Positions 1 to 7,763 of a stretch of DNA of 64,000 bases are shown here, one piece after another (the stretch's first letter is position 1; each line of letters starts with the position of its first letter). The position numbers and the translations under genes are program-made. The stretch comes from Microbacteriaceae bacterium (lineage in GTDB: Bacteria; Actinomycetota; Actinomycetes; Actinomycetales; Microbacteriaceae), in assembly GCA_025464975.1 (NCBI GenBank), contig JAODMT010000024.1, forward strand, positions 62,001 through 126,000. Direction: 5' to 3'. The notes below the pieces were generated by a model. That model searched no databases, had not been told where the DNA came from, and worked only from the letters and a program-made list of their open reading frames with translations.

Positions 1-519
1 GTCGGCGAGTACATCGCCAAGCAACTCAACGGCAAGGGCAAGATCGTCGAGATCACCGGGACTCCCGGAGCATCCCCGACTATCGCCCGCCACGACGGGT
101 TCATGAAAGGCATCTCCGCCTACCCCGGCATCAAGGTGATCGCCAGCGAGAACGGCGACTACCTGCGCGCTCCAGCCCTGACCGCGATGGAGAACATTCT
201 CCAGCGCTATGCCGCCGGCAGCTTCCAGGCAGTTTACGCGCAGGCCGACGACATGGCCTCGGGCGTAGTCCAAGCACTTCAGGAGTCCAATCGTCTGAAG
301 GGCACCCTTGTCGGATCCATCAATGGGCAGCAGGTGGGACTCGACCTCGTCAAGAAGGGCGACCTGACGGCGACTGCGGTCTATGCGACGGTTGCTCGCG
401 AGGGAATCCTCGCTGCCGCGAAGGTCCTCTCAGGTGAACCTCTGCCAAAGAACGTGTGGTTGACCAGCACTCTCGTCACCAGCGAGAACGTGTCCGACGT
501 CATGGGCAAGACCTGGTAG
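1..519 (+). CDS. Sugar ABC transporter substrate-binding protein (C-terminal part)
   Basis: The frame is open from the first base, so only the last 172 residues are present and the start lies upstream. It resembles the second lobe of ribose/xylose-type periplasmic binding proteins (Peripla_BP_4): a segment with a TPGASPTIARHDGF-like substrate loop, then YAQADDMASGVVQAL, then SINGQQVGLDLVKKGDLTATV-like strands near the C-terminus. Such proteins are exported, bind a monosaccharide or polyol, and deliver it to an ABC permease. No permease or ATPase follows, so partners must be upstream. The genes downstream (lactonase, SDR, GMC dehydrogenase) fit catabolism or oxidation of the imported sugar. 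The ligand cannot be read from the sequence. Confidence 0.85.
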   Translation, partial: VGEYIAKQLNGKGKIVEITGTPGASPTIARHDGFMKGISAYPGIKVIASENGDYLRAPALTAMENILQRYAAGSFQAVYAQADDMASGVVQALQESNRLKGTLVGSINGQQVGLDLVKKGDLTATAVYATVAREGILAAAKVLSGEPLPKNVWLTSTLVTSENVSDVMGKTW

Positions 520-578
520 CCGGCGAGACGCCCTCGCCTCTCGCCATAACTCGATACAACGAAATAGGAGAAACAGCA

Positions 579-1274
579 ATGCCTTTGGAAATCGACCTCG
601 ACCAGCTGATGGACCGTTCCGTACGTCTGGCACCTGGCTTTGACCTGAGCCGCACGTGGCTGCACGTCACGGACATGCAGACGACATGCACCGACCCGAG
701 CGCTAGTGGCTACATCCGCGGCGGAGGCGGCACCCCGAGCGGTGATGACTGCGTCACCGCATGTAACGACATCATCGACCGCGCACGTGAGCTCGCGATC
801 CCGGTCTCGTGGTCGCGGTGGGGTGTTCGCGCGGATGGTCTCGATGCGGGTCTGTACAACGACAAGGTCCGCTTTTGGTACCCGAACGGCGGCTCCGACG
901 GTAAGTTTGGCGACGCCGAGACGGAGATCGACCCTCGCATGCACTACCAGGAGGGCGAACCCGTGTTCGACCGCCCGAAGTTCAGCGTCTTCAATGGAAC
1001 GACGTTCGAGAACATGCTTACCGCGAACCGTATTGAGTACCTCATCCTGGTCGGACTGTCCACGTCGTACTGCATTCGCAATACGGCGATTGACGCCTGG
1101 AACCTTAACATCCGCTCGGTCGTCGTAGCGGATGCGACGGCAGCATACGACCACGATCCGGAGAACCCGGCTTATCGCGAAGCCCTCAAGAACATCCAGG
1201 GCACCTACGGCGATGTCGTCACGTCGCCGGAGCTGTTCGCGATGTTCGACAACGCCACGGCCAAGGCCGCATAG
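579..1274 (+). CDS. Isochorismatase-family cysteine hydrolase
   Basis: Encodes 231 residues of the isochorismatase/N-carbamoylsarcosine amidohydrolase fold. The start is ATG at 579 behind AGGAGAAA; the open frame continues further 5' but that part overlaps the previous gene and is not family-like. The expected Asp-Lys-Cys triad is visible: D32 in HVTDMQ, K134 in FDRPKFSVF, and C165 in GLSTSYCIRNTAID. Family members hydrolyse amides, carbamoyl groups or vinyl ethers in the cytoplasm. It follows the sugar-binding protein by 59 nt and probably shares its transcript. Substrate unknown; an amide or ureido side group on the imported compound is possible but is only inference. Confidence 0.85.
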   Translation: MPLEIDLDQLMDRSVRLAPGFDLSRTWLHVTDMQTTCTDPSASGYIRGGGGTPSGDDCVTACNDIIDRARELAIPVSWSRWGVRADGLDAGLYNDKVRFWYPNGGSDGKFGDAETEIDPRMHYQEGEPVFDRPKFSVFNGTTFENMLTANRIEYLILVGLSTSYCIRNTAIDAWNLNIRSVVVADATAAYDHDPENPAYREALKNIQGTYGDVVTSPELFAMFDNATAKAA

Positions 1275-1387
1275 GGCTCACGCACACCTGTGTCGGGGGA
1301 CTGATTCGTGGTCGGCCCCCGAGACAGTTCCACCGCGCTGGCCGGTCTTGCCAGCGATCGAAACACTCAGAAAGACGTGCGCAAACG

Positions 1388-2263
1388 ATGAACACGACGG
1401 TTACGACATCCTTCGCGGGACCGCTTGTGGAGCGGGTCGCGACCGGCTTCGCCTTCACCGAGGGGCCTGTATGGGACAACCGTACCTCATCCCTGATCTT
1501 CTCCGATATTCCGAACAGCCGAATCCACCGTTGGGACGGCAGGGAGGTCACGACGTATCGCTCAGCGACTAACAAAGCGAACGGGCTGGCGATCGATTTG
1601 AGCGGGCGGCTGCTCGTCTGCGAGCACGCTACTAGCCGGGTCACGGCGACAGCCCCCGACGGCTCTATCGTCACCATCGCGTCGACGTATGCCGGCCGCC
1701 CCCTCAACAGCCCCAACGATATCGTGCAACGGGCGGATGGCACGATCTACTTCACCGACCCACCCTACGGACGGAACAATTCGTTCGTCGGAGTCAAACG
1801 TCCGCAGGACCTCGCATTCCAGGGGGTCTATCTCGTTCGTGAGGCCGCGGACGAACCGGAGCTTCTGTCAGACGACTTCGTCGCCCCCAACGGCCTGTGC
1901 TTCTCGCCCGACGAATCCCGTCTGTATGTGAACGATTCCGAGCAGCGTCACATCCGACGGTTCGATGTCGCCGCAAACGGCACCCTCACCGGGGGTGGCG
2001 TGTTCTTTTCCCAGACCGGGGACTTCGAACGCGGCGTTCCCGACGGAATGAAAGTGGACAGCCTCGGGAATGTGCTGTGCAGCGGGCCCGGGGGAATCTG
2101 GCGAATCAGTGAGGAGGGCGAGTTGATCGAGGTGCTCGATGTCCCGGAGGTCGTCGCGAACTTCTGTTTCGGCGGAGCCCAGAGGGACTGGCTGTACATC
2201 ACTGCATCCACCTCGGTCTATCGGGTTCCCGTAGCAGTGCCGGGGATCATTCCGGCGAGCTGA
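1388..2263 (+). CDS. SMP-30/gluconolactonase-family protein
   Basis: 291 residues of the six-bladed beta-propeller SMP-30/gluconolaconase/LRE family. Metal-ligand regions are present: E25 in FTEGPVWD, the Asn in LNSPNDIV, VAPNGLCFSPDE, and the Asp in PDGMKVDSLGN. These enzymes hydrolyse sugar lactones, the products of GMC- or SDR-type oxidation at an anomeric carbon. That fits the SDR and GMC dehydrogenase genes immediately downstream. No signal peptide is seen, so it is probably cytoplasmic. The specific lactone is not determinable. Confidence 0.88.
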   Translation: MNTTVTTSFAGPLVERVATGFAFTEGPVWDNRTSSLIFSDIPNSRIHRWDGREVTTYRSATNKANGLAIDLSGRLLVCEHATSRVTATAPDGSIVTIASTYAGRPLNSPNDIVQRADGTIYFTDPPYGRNNSFVGVKRPQDLAFQGVYLVREAADEPELLSDDFVAPNGLCFSPDESRLYVNDSEQRHIRRFDVAANGTLTGGGVFFSQTGDFERGVPDGMKVDSLGNVLCSGPGGIWRISEEGELIEVLDVPEVVANFCFGGAQRDWLYITASTSVYRVPVAVPGIIPAS

Positions 2264-2303
2264 GATCTAGCAGACGATTTCAAGACAAGACGAGGGAGAC
2301 AGA

Positions 2304-3059
2304 ATGAAACTGGCTGGTAAGACCTGCATCGTGACAGGTGGTGCCTCGGGAATCGGGCGATCATCCGCTATTGCGCTGGCGGCGGAGGGTGCGTCCGTCA
2401 CAGTGACCGACCTTTCGATCGAGGAGGGTGAAGCCACTGCTCGGACCATCCGCGAGGCCGGCGGGCGGGCGATCTTCGTGTCCTGCGACGTCTCCCAGGA
2501 CGAGCAAGCCAAAGCTCTCGTTGAGGCGACAGTAAGCGAATTCGGGTCAGTCGATGTGCTCTTCAACAATGCTGGCATCAACGTGATGGAGGGCAGCGTC
2601 GTGGATGTCTCCATCGAGAATTGGCGTCGCACGCTCGCGGTGAACCTTGACGGCATCTTTTTCTGCTCGCGGCACGCTATCCCCGAAATGCGCAAGGCGG
2701 GCGGCGGCCGGATCATCAACACGGCGTCCCCGGGTTCGTTCAAGGGGTGGGCGGGAAACGCGGCTTACCTCGCCTCGAAGGGCGCCGTGATGTCACTTAC
2801 TCGCGCCATGGCGATGGACCACGCGAAGGAGAATATCCTCGTCAATGCCCTGGTCCCCGGACTCATCATGACCGGCATCGGGCATAACTTCCTTGACGCA
2901 CAGCCCGACCCGGACGCGGTGGCAAAGGGTGCCAATCCGCTGGGCCGCGTGGGCCAGCCCGACGATGTCGCACCACTGGTTGTCTACATGGCCAGCGACG
3001 AGTCGCGTTTCTCCGTCGGGGCTCCTTTCTTCGTTGACGGCGGCGAGCTGGCCTCCTAG
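2304..3059 (+). CDS. SDR-family NAD(P)-dependent oxidoreductase
   Basis: 251 residues of a classical short-chain dehydrogenase. The cofactor motif TGGASGIG covers residues 11-18, the NNAG motif lies at 88-91, and the catalytic Tyr155 and Lys159 are in NAAYLASKG with a Ser near 142. The C-terminus VGAPFFVDGGELAS is typical. A purine-rich GAGGGAGACAG precedes the ATG. It oxidises or reduces a hydroxyl/keto group with NAD(H) or NADP(H). Position between a lactonase and a GMC dehydrogenase suggests a sugar or polyol substrate. Confidence 0.9.
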   Translation: MKLAGKTCIVTGGASGIGRSSAIALAAEGASVTVTDLSIEEGEATARTIREAGGRAIFVSCDVSQDEQAKALVEATVSEFGSVDVLFNNAGINVMEGSVVDVSIENWRRTLAVNLDGIFFCSRHAIPEMRKAGGGRIINTASPGSFKGWAGNAAYLASKGAVMSLTRAMAMDHAKENILVNALVPGLIMTGIGHNFLDAQPDPDAVAKGANPLGRVGQPDDVAPLVVYMASDESRFSVGAPFFVDGGELAS

Positions 3060-3109
3060 TCCGCCCGAAACCTACCAACTCACGAGGAACCCACAGTTAA
3101 GGAGAGGGC

Positions 3110-3730
3110 ATGGACATCATCCTCAAGAGAAATACGCCGCACCGCGCTATCCGAGACGAATCGATGAAACCGCCGATGGGTGGCTGGCTCCCGGGTATCA
3201 CCTTCACGTCGCTGCAGATCAGGACGCTAAATGCGTTCGTTGATCAGCTCATCCCGCCCGGCGGTGGTTTTCCGGCGCCGAGCGAAGTCGACGTGGTCGC
3301 CTTCTTCGCGCGGTACCTCGCGCCTGCGGGAGTAGAGCCGAAGTGGTACCCGTTCATCGGCGAGAACCAGTTCCGCAGCTGGCTCGACTCGCTCGGGGGG
3401 GCGTTCGCCCAGGCCGAATCGGCTGAGCAACTCGAGATCGTGGCGTCTGTCGAGAGATCGAATCCGGGTTTCTTCGAGATCGTGCGTGACATGGCCTATT
3501 ACGCCTACTACTCCCGGTCCGCGGTCATCACCACGATCAATCGGGAACTCGAAGCGGGCAAGGACCTCAGGAACGCGCCGCAGCCTTATGGCTACTCGGA
3601 CACGACCGAGGAGTGGGACGAGCGATTATTCGGCCAGATAACCGGTTCGTACACACGAACCGAAGACGTTCGGCGTGTCGAGATTCCGGATGTGTTGAGG
3701 GGCACCAGCAGTAAAGGAACCGAGGAATGA
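3110..3730 (+). CDS. Gluconate 2-dehydrogenase subunit 3-family protein
   Basis: 206 residues resembling the small (gamma) subunit of membrane-bound FAD sugar dehydrogenases: LQIRTLNAFVDQLIPPGGGFPAPSEVD is the typical opening of the subunit-3 domain. The start at 3110 has AAGGAGAGGGC before it. It overlaps the next gene by 4 nt (ATGA), as expected for subunits made in equal amounts. Many homologues carry a Tat signal that exports the folded complex; none is visible here (no twin-Arg followed by a hydrophobic stretch), so this complex may act in the cytoplasm. Confidence 0.82.
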   Translation: MDIILKRNTPHRAIRDESMKPPMGGWLPGITFTSLQIRTLNAFVDQLIPPGGGFPAPSEVDVVAFFARYLAPAGVEPKWYPFIGENQFRSWLDSLGGAFAQAESAEQLEIVASVERSNPGFFEIVRDMAYYAYYSRSAVITTINRELEAGKDLRNAPQPYGYSDTTEEWDERLFGQITGSYTRTEDVRRVEIPDVLRGTSSKGTEE

Positions 3731-5394
3731 GAGCCACATCACGCGATGAGACGGATGTCTTGGTCATTGGCGCAGGAGCGGGCGGCGCGGCCGTAAGCAA
3801 GCGTCTGAGTGACGGCGGAATCCGTGTCATCTGCCTGGAGCAGGGCGACTGGGTCAACCCCATGGAACGACCCCACATGTACGATTCGTGGGAGCTTGAG
3901 CGCGTTCGGTCCTGGGACTGGCGCGGCAACGTAAGGCAGGCGCCAGAGGACTACCCGGTCACCGGAAACGCCGCACCAATGATGATGAGCGGCGTTGGGG
4001 GAGCAACGCTGCTGTATGCCGGGGCATGGCCGCGCTTCAAGCCGGTCGACTTCCGCAAGGGCACCGAACACGGTGTCGAGGGCACGATCGACTGGCCTAT
4101 CAGCTATGAGGAGCTGGAGCCGTTCTACACGATCAACGATGCCGAGCTCGCGGTTGCTCGCCGCGTCGGGGACCCAGGGAACCCACCGAGGCCCGATGGT
4201 TGGGGTCCGGCGACCAAGGGCGGCTCGCTGGGGAACCTCGTCGGAGCAGGGTTCAACAAACTGGGCTGGCACTGGTGGCCGGCAGACAACGCGATCCTGA
4301 CACACGATCGGGAGGCGCGACTTGCATGCAACGATTGCGGTTTTTGTCTCAGCGGTTGCACCCGAGGCTCCATCGCGTCGGCGGACGTAACCTACTGGCC
4401 GCGCGCCCTGAACAACGGCGTGGACCTGCGCACGAACGCGCGCGTCGAGCGCATCAACGTGCGCGCCGGCAAGGCGACTGGCGCCACCTACATCGACCGG
4501 CTCAGCGGTCAACGACACGAGATCACAGCGAAGATTGTGGTGATGGCGGCCAACGCTATCGGGACTCCCCGCCTCCTTCTCATGTCGGCACAGGCCGGTC
4601 ATCCCGATGGGTTGGCCAACAGCAACGGCATGGTCGGGCGGCACCTCATGTTCCATAGCTGGGCGGCTGATGACTTCTGGTTCGACCGGCCCCTCGAAGG
4701 CTTCAAGGGGGTGGAGACTGCTGTCGCATACTCGCAACAGTTCTACAACACCGATTCGAGCCGAGGGTTCGTCAACGGCTTCTCCCTTCAGGTCGGTACG
4801 TCTCTCGGAGCGGCCAACAGCGCGCTCGGCACAAACACCGGCAGGCGCGCACCGTGGGGCAAGGATCACCGTGACTACTTCGCGAACCACTTCGGGCGTC
4901 ACGCGCTGATCCAGGTGCAGGGCGAAGACCTGCCGGTGGCGACAAACAGGGTTACCCTCGACCGGGATGTCGTTGACTCCTCCGGACTTCCAGCGCCCCA
5001 TGTGCACTATGAGGTGCACGACAACGACCGGCGTCTCGTCGAATGGGGCCGCACGAAGGCACTCGAAGCGGCACACGCCGCTGGCAACGTGGTCGATACT
5101 GCCACCACGGGCGTTCGCGGACTCTCGGAGCCGGCTCCTGGCTGGCACATCATGGGCACATGCCGCATGGGGAATACGCCAGAAGACTCCGTCACGAACA
5201 AGTGGAACCAGACCTGGGATGTTCCCAACCTGTTCATTACGGATGCCAGCTCGCTCACGACAGGCGCCGCAGTGAATCCGACGAGCACACTTCAGGCGGT
5301 CGCCGTTCGTGCGGCCGAGTACATCAAGCACCGTTTCACGGACATCGTGAGCCAGTCCGTGACCCCGGGCAACGCCGACGCACCCACCATGTGA
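3727..5394 (+). CDS. GMC-family FAD-dependent oxidoreductase (dehydrogenase large subunit)
   Basis: 555 residues. The FAD dinucleotide motif VIGAGAGG is at about 13-20. The C-terminal GMC signature has the catalytic His in GWHIMGTCRMGN and the Asn in GAAVNPTSTLQA. A compact cysteine motif (C201, C204, C207, C211) sits where FAD-dependent glucose/fructose dehydrogenases carry a [3Fe-4S] cluster, suggesting electron transfer to a carrier rather than oxygen. It is coupled to the subunit-3 gene by an ATGA overlap. No cytochrome c subunit gene follows. Likely role: oxidation of a sugar, glycoside or polyol, with the lactonase and SDR acting around it. Substrate unknown. Confidence 0.88.
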   Translation: MRATSRDETDVLVIGAGAGGAAVSKRLSDGGIRVICLEQGDWVNPMERPHMYDSWELERVRSWDWRGNVRQAPEDYPVTGNAAPMMMSGVGGATLLYAGAWPRFKPVDFRKGTEHGVEGTIDWPISYEELEPFYTINDAELAVARRVGDPGNPPRPDGWGPATKGGSLGNLVGAGFNKLGWHWWPADNAILTHDREARLACNDCGFCLSGCTRGSIASADVTYWPRALNNGVDLRTNARVERINVRAGKATGATYIDRLSGQRHEITAKIVVMAANAIGTPRLLLMSAQAGHPDGLANSNGMVGRHLMFHSWAADDFWFDRPLEGFKGVETAVAYSQQFYNTDSSRGFVNGFSLQVGTSLGAANSALGTNTGRRAPWGKDHRDYFANHFGRHALIQVQGEDLPVATNRVTLDRDVVDSSGLPAPHVHYEVHDNDRRLVEWGRTKALEAAHAAGNVVDTATTGVRGLSEPAPGWHIMGTCRMGNTPEDSVTNKWNQTWDVPNLFITDASSLTTGAAVNPTSTLQAVAVRAAEYIKHRFTDIVSQSVTPGNADAPTM

Positions 5395-5395
5395 C

Positions 5396-5647
5396 GTGAC
5401 GCCATTTGAAGAACACTCCTCCTCTACCTACCTGGTGGCAGACCATGGAACCAACAGTGCTGACTGGCGCACCAAGGCTTGGATGGTCGACTGGGTTCGC
5501 AAGAACCCTCTCATCGCGTACGTCAAGGGTCCGACTAAGGCCGCATACGTGTACGCGATCGCAAATCCCAGCGGTAACCCATATTTGAGGACGGCCGCCG
5601 ATAACGAATGGAGCGACCATCTCCTGTCGCTCACCGTCTACAAATAG
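5396..5647 (+). CDS. Small protein resembling DUF3892
   Basis: 83 residues from a GTG start one base after the GMC stop. The C-terminal half resembles DUF3892 proteins: a strand carrying AYVYAIANPSGNPYLRT followed by a WSDHLLSLTVY ending. The N-terminal 25 residues look unstructured. No signal peptide or membrane segment is seen. The tight spacing suggests expression with the GMC gene, but the family has no known function and this may simply be the first gene of the decayed region that follows. Start choice is uncertain because no clear ribosome-binding site separates it from the previous gene. Confidence 0.5.
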   Translation: MTPFEEHSSSTYLVADHGTNSADWRTKAWMVDWVRKNPLIAYVKGPTKAAYVYAIANPSGNPYLRTAADNEWSDHLLSLTVYK

Positions 5648-5902
5648 GCCGCACGCAGTGACGCGCTCCTAACAAGTGCCGGGCGGCAAGTTTCAAGTCG
5701 ACCGCACCTCAAAGGGCTTGCCGACCGCTACGCTTCACTCATCCTCAACGTCCGCTCCGCCATCTGGTAATCGAGCGGGAGGCGGCCCGGCAAGAGTTCA
5801 CCCACTCACTTCAGGACATTAAGAAGCTCATGCGTCCCACGCCCTCATTCCTGCAAATGTCGGGGTGCATCTCCGTCGACATCACAACGAAGGGTCGCGA
5901 GC
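5648..5902. other. Gene-poor junction at the start of the decayed island
   Basis: No complete gene is supported. A plus-strand frame is open to a TGA at 5914-5916, overlapping the start of the AlbA_2 fragment; its last ~40 residues (reading AARQEFTHSLQDIKKLM) look protein-like and may be the tail of a lost upstream gene. I could not assign it to a family. Confidence 0.3.
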
Positions 5903-6080
5903 ATGAGGCTGCATGACCGCGACCAACTTCTCCACATAGTTCCGCAATTGGCAGCGCTCGCGGGCGAATCAGAGTGGTTCGAGTTCAAGGTCGATAACGA
6001 TGATCCTGAGACGCTGGGTGAAAATGTGGCCGCGCTCGCGAACTCGGCGCGGCTGGCAGGCGAACCATTCGCGTACTCGT
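5903..6080 (+). pseudogene. AlbA_2 (Schlafen-type) putative DNA-binding domain, N-terminal fragment
   Basis: The first ~59 codons read as the start of an AlbA_2-domain protein: ESEWFEFKVDNDDPETLGEN followed by VAALANSARLAGEPFAY, the conserved opening of these putative DNA- or ATP-binding proteins, which are often found near restriction and other defence genes. Homology stops at about 6080. From there the coherent reading frame lies on the opposite strand (OLD-type ATPase remnant). The gene normally continues for several hundred residues, so this is a truncated remnant joined to another truncated gene. Confidence 0.7.
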
Positions 6081-6681
6081 CCAACACTCTTTTTACAAGT
6101 TGCTCGACGGGCGCGATGGCTGCCGCGAATTCTTGTTGAAGCAGGGTGCTTCTCGTTGCTCCACTTCGAATGAGTACGCTCTCCAATGTGTTGAAGAACC
6201 GCTCGAGGGATTGAGCCTCACCTCGCTCTCCCTCGCCCGCGACGCGAACAGAGGGAATTTTTACGAACTGGAATCGGGTCAGAAGCTCCTCATAGCTCTT
6301 TCGCGATTGCTCTGCTGTGGCGTCACGTGAGCCGTTGTAGCTGATGTTTCCTTTTCTGCTGCAGCGAATAGAGACTCAGAAACGACTGTCTTGACGGATA
6401 AGCGGACCGAATGCTTGCCTATCGTCATCGGACAGATCGGAGAACCAGAGCTGAATTGACGACAGAGTTCGGGGACCGAGTGCCGCGTAGTACGTGTTCA
6501 GGGGAAGCATCCCGACTAGCGTCTCCCCGTTGGGATCGCTAAAGAACGTCTCGATCAAGCGAATCAGCGATGACTTGCCAGCGTTGTTCGGCCCAGCAAT
6601 CAATTGCAGGTCGTGGTCGATATCAACGACAACCTTCTTGAAGCCAAGAAAGCGCTCGACTTCTACTCGACTTAGCTTCAT
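6070..6681 (-). pseudogene. OLD-type AAA ATPase/nuclease, truncated and interrupted by TGA
   Basis: Starts at ATG 6681 with MKLSRVEVERFLGFKKV and a Walker A motif GPNNAGKSS (residues 30-38), typical of OLD/RecF-like ATPases used in anti-phage systems. A TGA at 6376-6378 stops it after 101 residues. The same frame then continues without another stop for about 100 codons, with family-like content (SRKSYEELLTRFQFVKIPS, then a RGEAQSLERFFNTLESV helix and EQLVKRVLDEYANGS). So a nonsense change, plausibly CGA to TGA, split the gene. The 3' part ends near 6070 against the AlbA_2 fragment, losing the TOPRIM half. Non-functional as written unless the TGA is read through. Confidence 0.75.
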
Positions 6682-6736
6682 GACGCGGAACCTATCAGAA
6701 GGCGAACAACGTCGGCGGCAGGCGGCACCCTGCGGA

Positions 6737-7200
6737 GCCCCACTTCACAAAGATGGCGGCGCCATCCAGAACGCGATTGAACTCGTCGCGATGGCCGGGC
6801 TGGCTTCATCGGAAGTGGCGACGGGTGCCAAAGTCTCAATCACGGTCAAGTTGGAGCCAGTAAATGGAGCGACGTGCTTGTTCCAGCCAGATTGGGCGTA
6901 CCGCCCAGCAAGCACGACGGCTTTAATGATGGCAACAGTCGCACGAGGCTGCGTAGCTCCATCGCACCTTGAGCGAGTTCGGCGGCGGTCGGCTTAGTGC
7001 TAGTGGGTCCGAGGTGCCACATGTCGCGCTGTCTAGCTGCCTCAGCATCCGGCCAATTCACTACCGAAGTCTTGAAATGAATGAGAACAGTCTCACTTTG
7101 CGTGAGAACTGACAAGCACACCCGAAAACGCGGGTTCGCTCGGACCGAAATCCCAAATCGGCTGCCAGCTTGGGAAGCTGAAGAACTGCCATACATTCAC
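6737..7200 (-). pseudogene. Uracil-DNA-glycosylase-superfamily gene, multiply frameshifted
   Basis: Three minus-strand frames together rebuild the C-terminal half of a UDG-superfamily protein. The first reads VVNWPDAEAARQRDMWHLG and AELAQGAMELRSLVRLLPSL. After a shift near 6940 the next reads VVLAGRYAQSGWNKHVAPF and GSNLTVIET. After another shift come the motif TWHPSP and, after a third, QPGHRDEFNRVLDGAAIF. The His-Pro-Ser-Pro loop and the VVLxGxxAQ strand are hallmarks of the fold. At least three frameshifts make it a pseudogene. It lies upstream of and in the same orientation as the OLD remnant. The N-terminal half could not be traced confidently. Confidence 0.65.
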
Positions 7201-7549
7201 AGTGCCAATCCCAGTCAAGTCGTGGCCAGATCGCCGATCGCGAGTACGGCTCGACCGTGGAAACGCGAAAGTGCTGTCGCGTCGAGCGCAAGAAGCTGGG
7301 AGGATCGGCGCGCTCTCGGCGCGAGGGGCGAGTTCTCAGGACGTTCGAGATTTCCCGAGAAATCAAGGCTTTCGGGCCCATAGGACAAGTAGTTCGAACG
7401 CTAGCGGCTTAGGAAGCTGCGGGGCCGCGATGGGGCTACAGCCGTGAGACAAATTAACCTAGTCGCGCCGTGAGATCGGTACGTGGGTGGCCCTTCCGGT
7501 GCACGCGTTCATGTGGTTGATGTGCCGAGGAGGCCCGCGTGCTTACAAA

Positions 7550-7585
7550 AATGTAGCGTGAGGATTGACAACAATGTAGCGCGAG
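7550..7585. repeat. Tandem 13-bp direct repeat, IS-end-like
   Basis: AATGTAGCGTGAG at 7550-7562 recurs as AATGTAGCGCGAG at 7573-7585 (12 of 13 matching, 23-nt period). Repeats of this form are common at insertion-sequence termini, but no transposase is next to it, so it may be the scar of a lost element. Confidence 0.4.
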
Positions 7586-7763
7586 CAAGGCGAAAAGCGT
7601 ATGCGATGCACTCTGGCCGACCGGTGACTACGGAGCAGTCACAGTGGTCTTGACTACCGGTCGGTGATCTGGGTTGGGCGGCGTGCGCCTTCGGGCGTCG
7701 ACTAAACGGCCATTTCCAAACGGACACCAGCCAATCTGGCCGCCGCATAGAGACCTTGAGCGC

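Noticed and set aside
3739-5331. 530-residue minus-strand frame opposite the GMC gene
   Set aside because: Composition is Arg/Val/Pro-rich without motifs, and it lies exactly opposite a clear GMC dehydrogenase; a high-GC shadow frame.
5845-6186. 113-residue minus-strand frame as an independent gene
   Set aside because: Its first half is the in-frame continuation of the OLD ATPase beyond the TGA, and its second half is the shadow of the AlbA_2 fragment.
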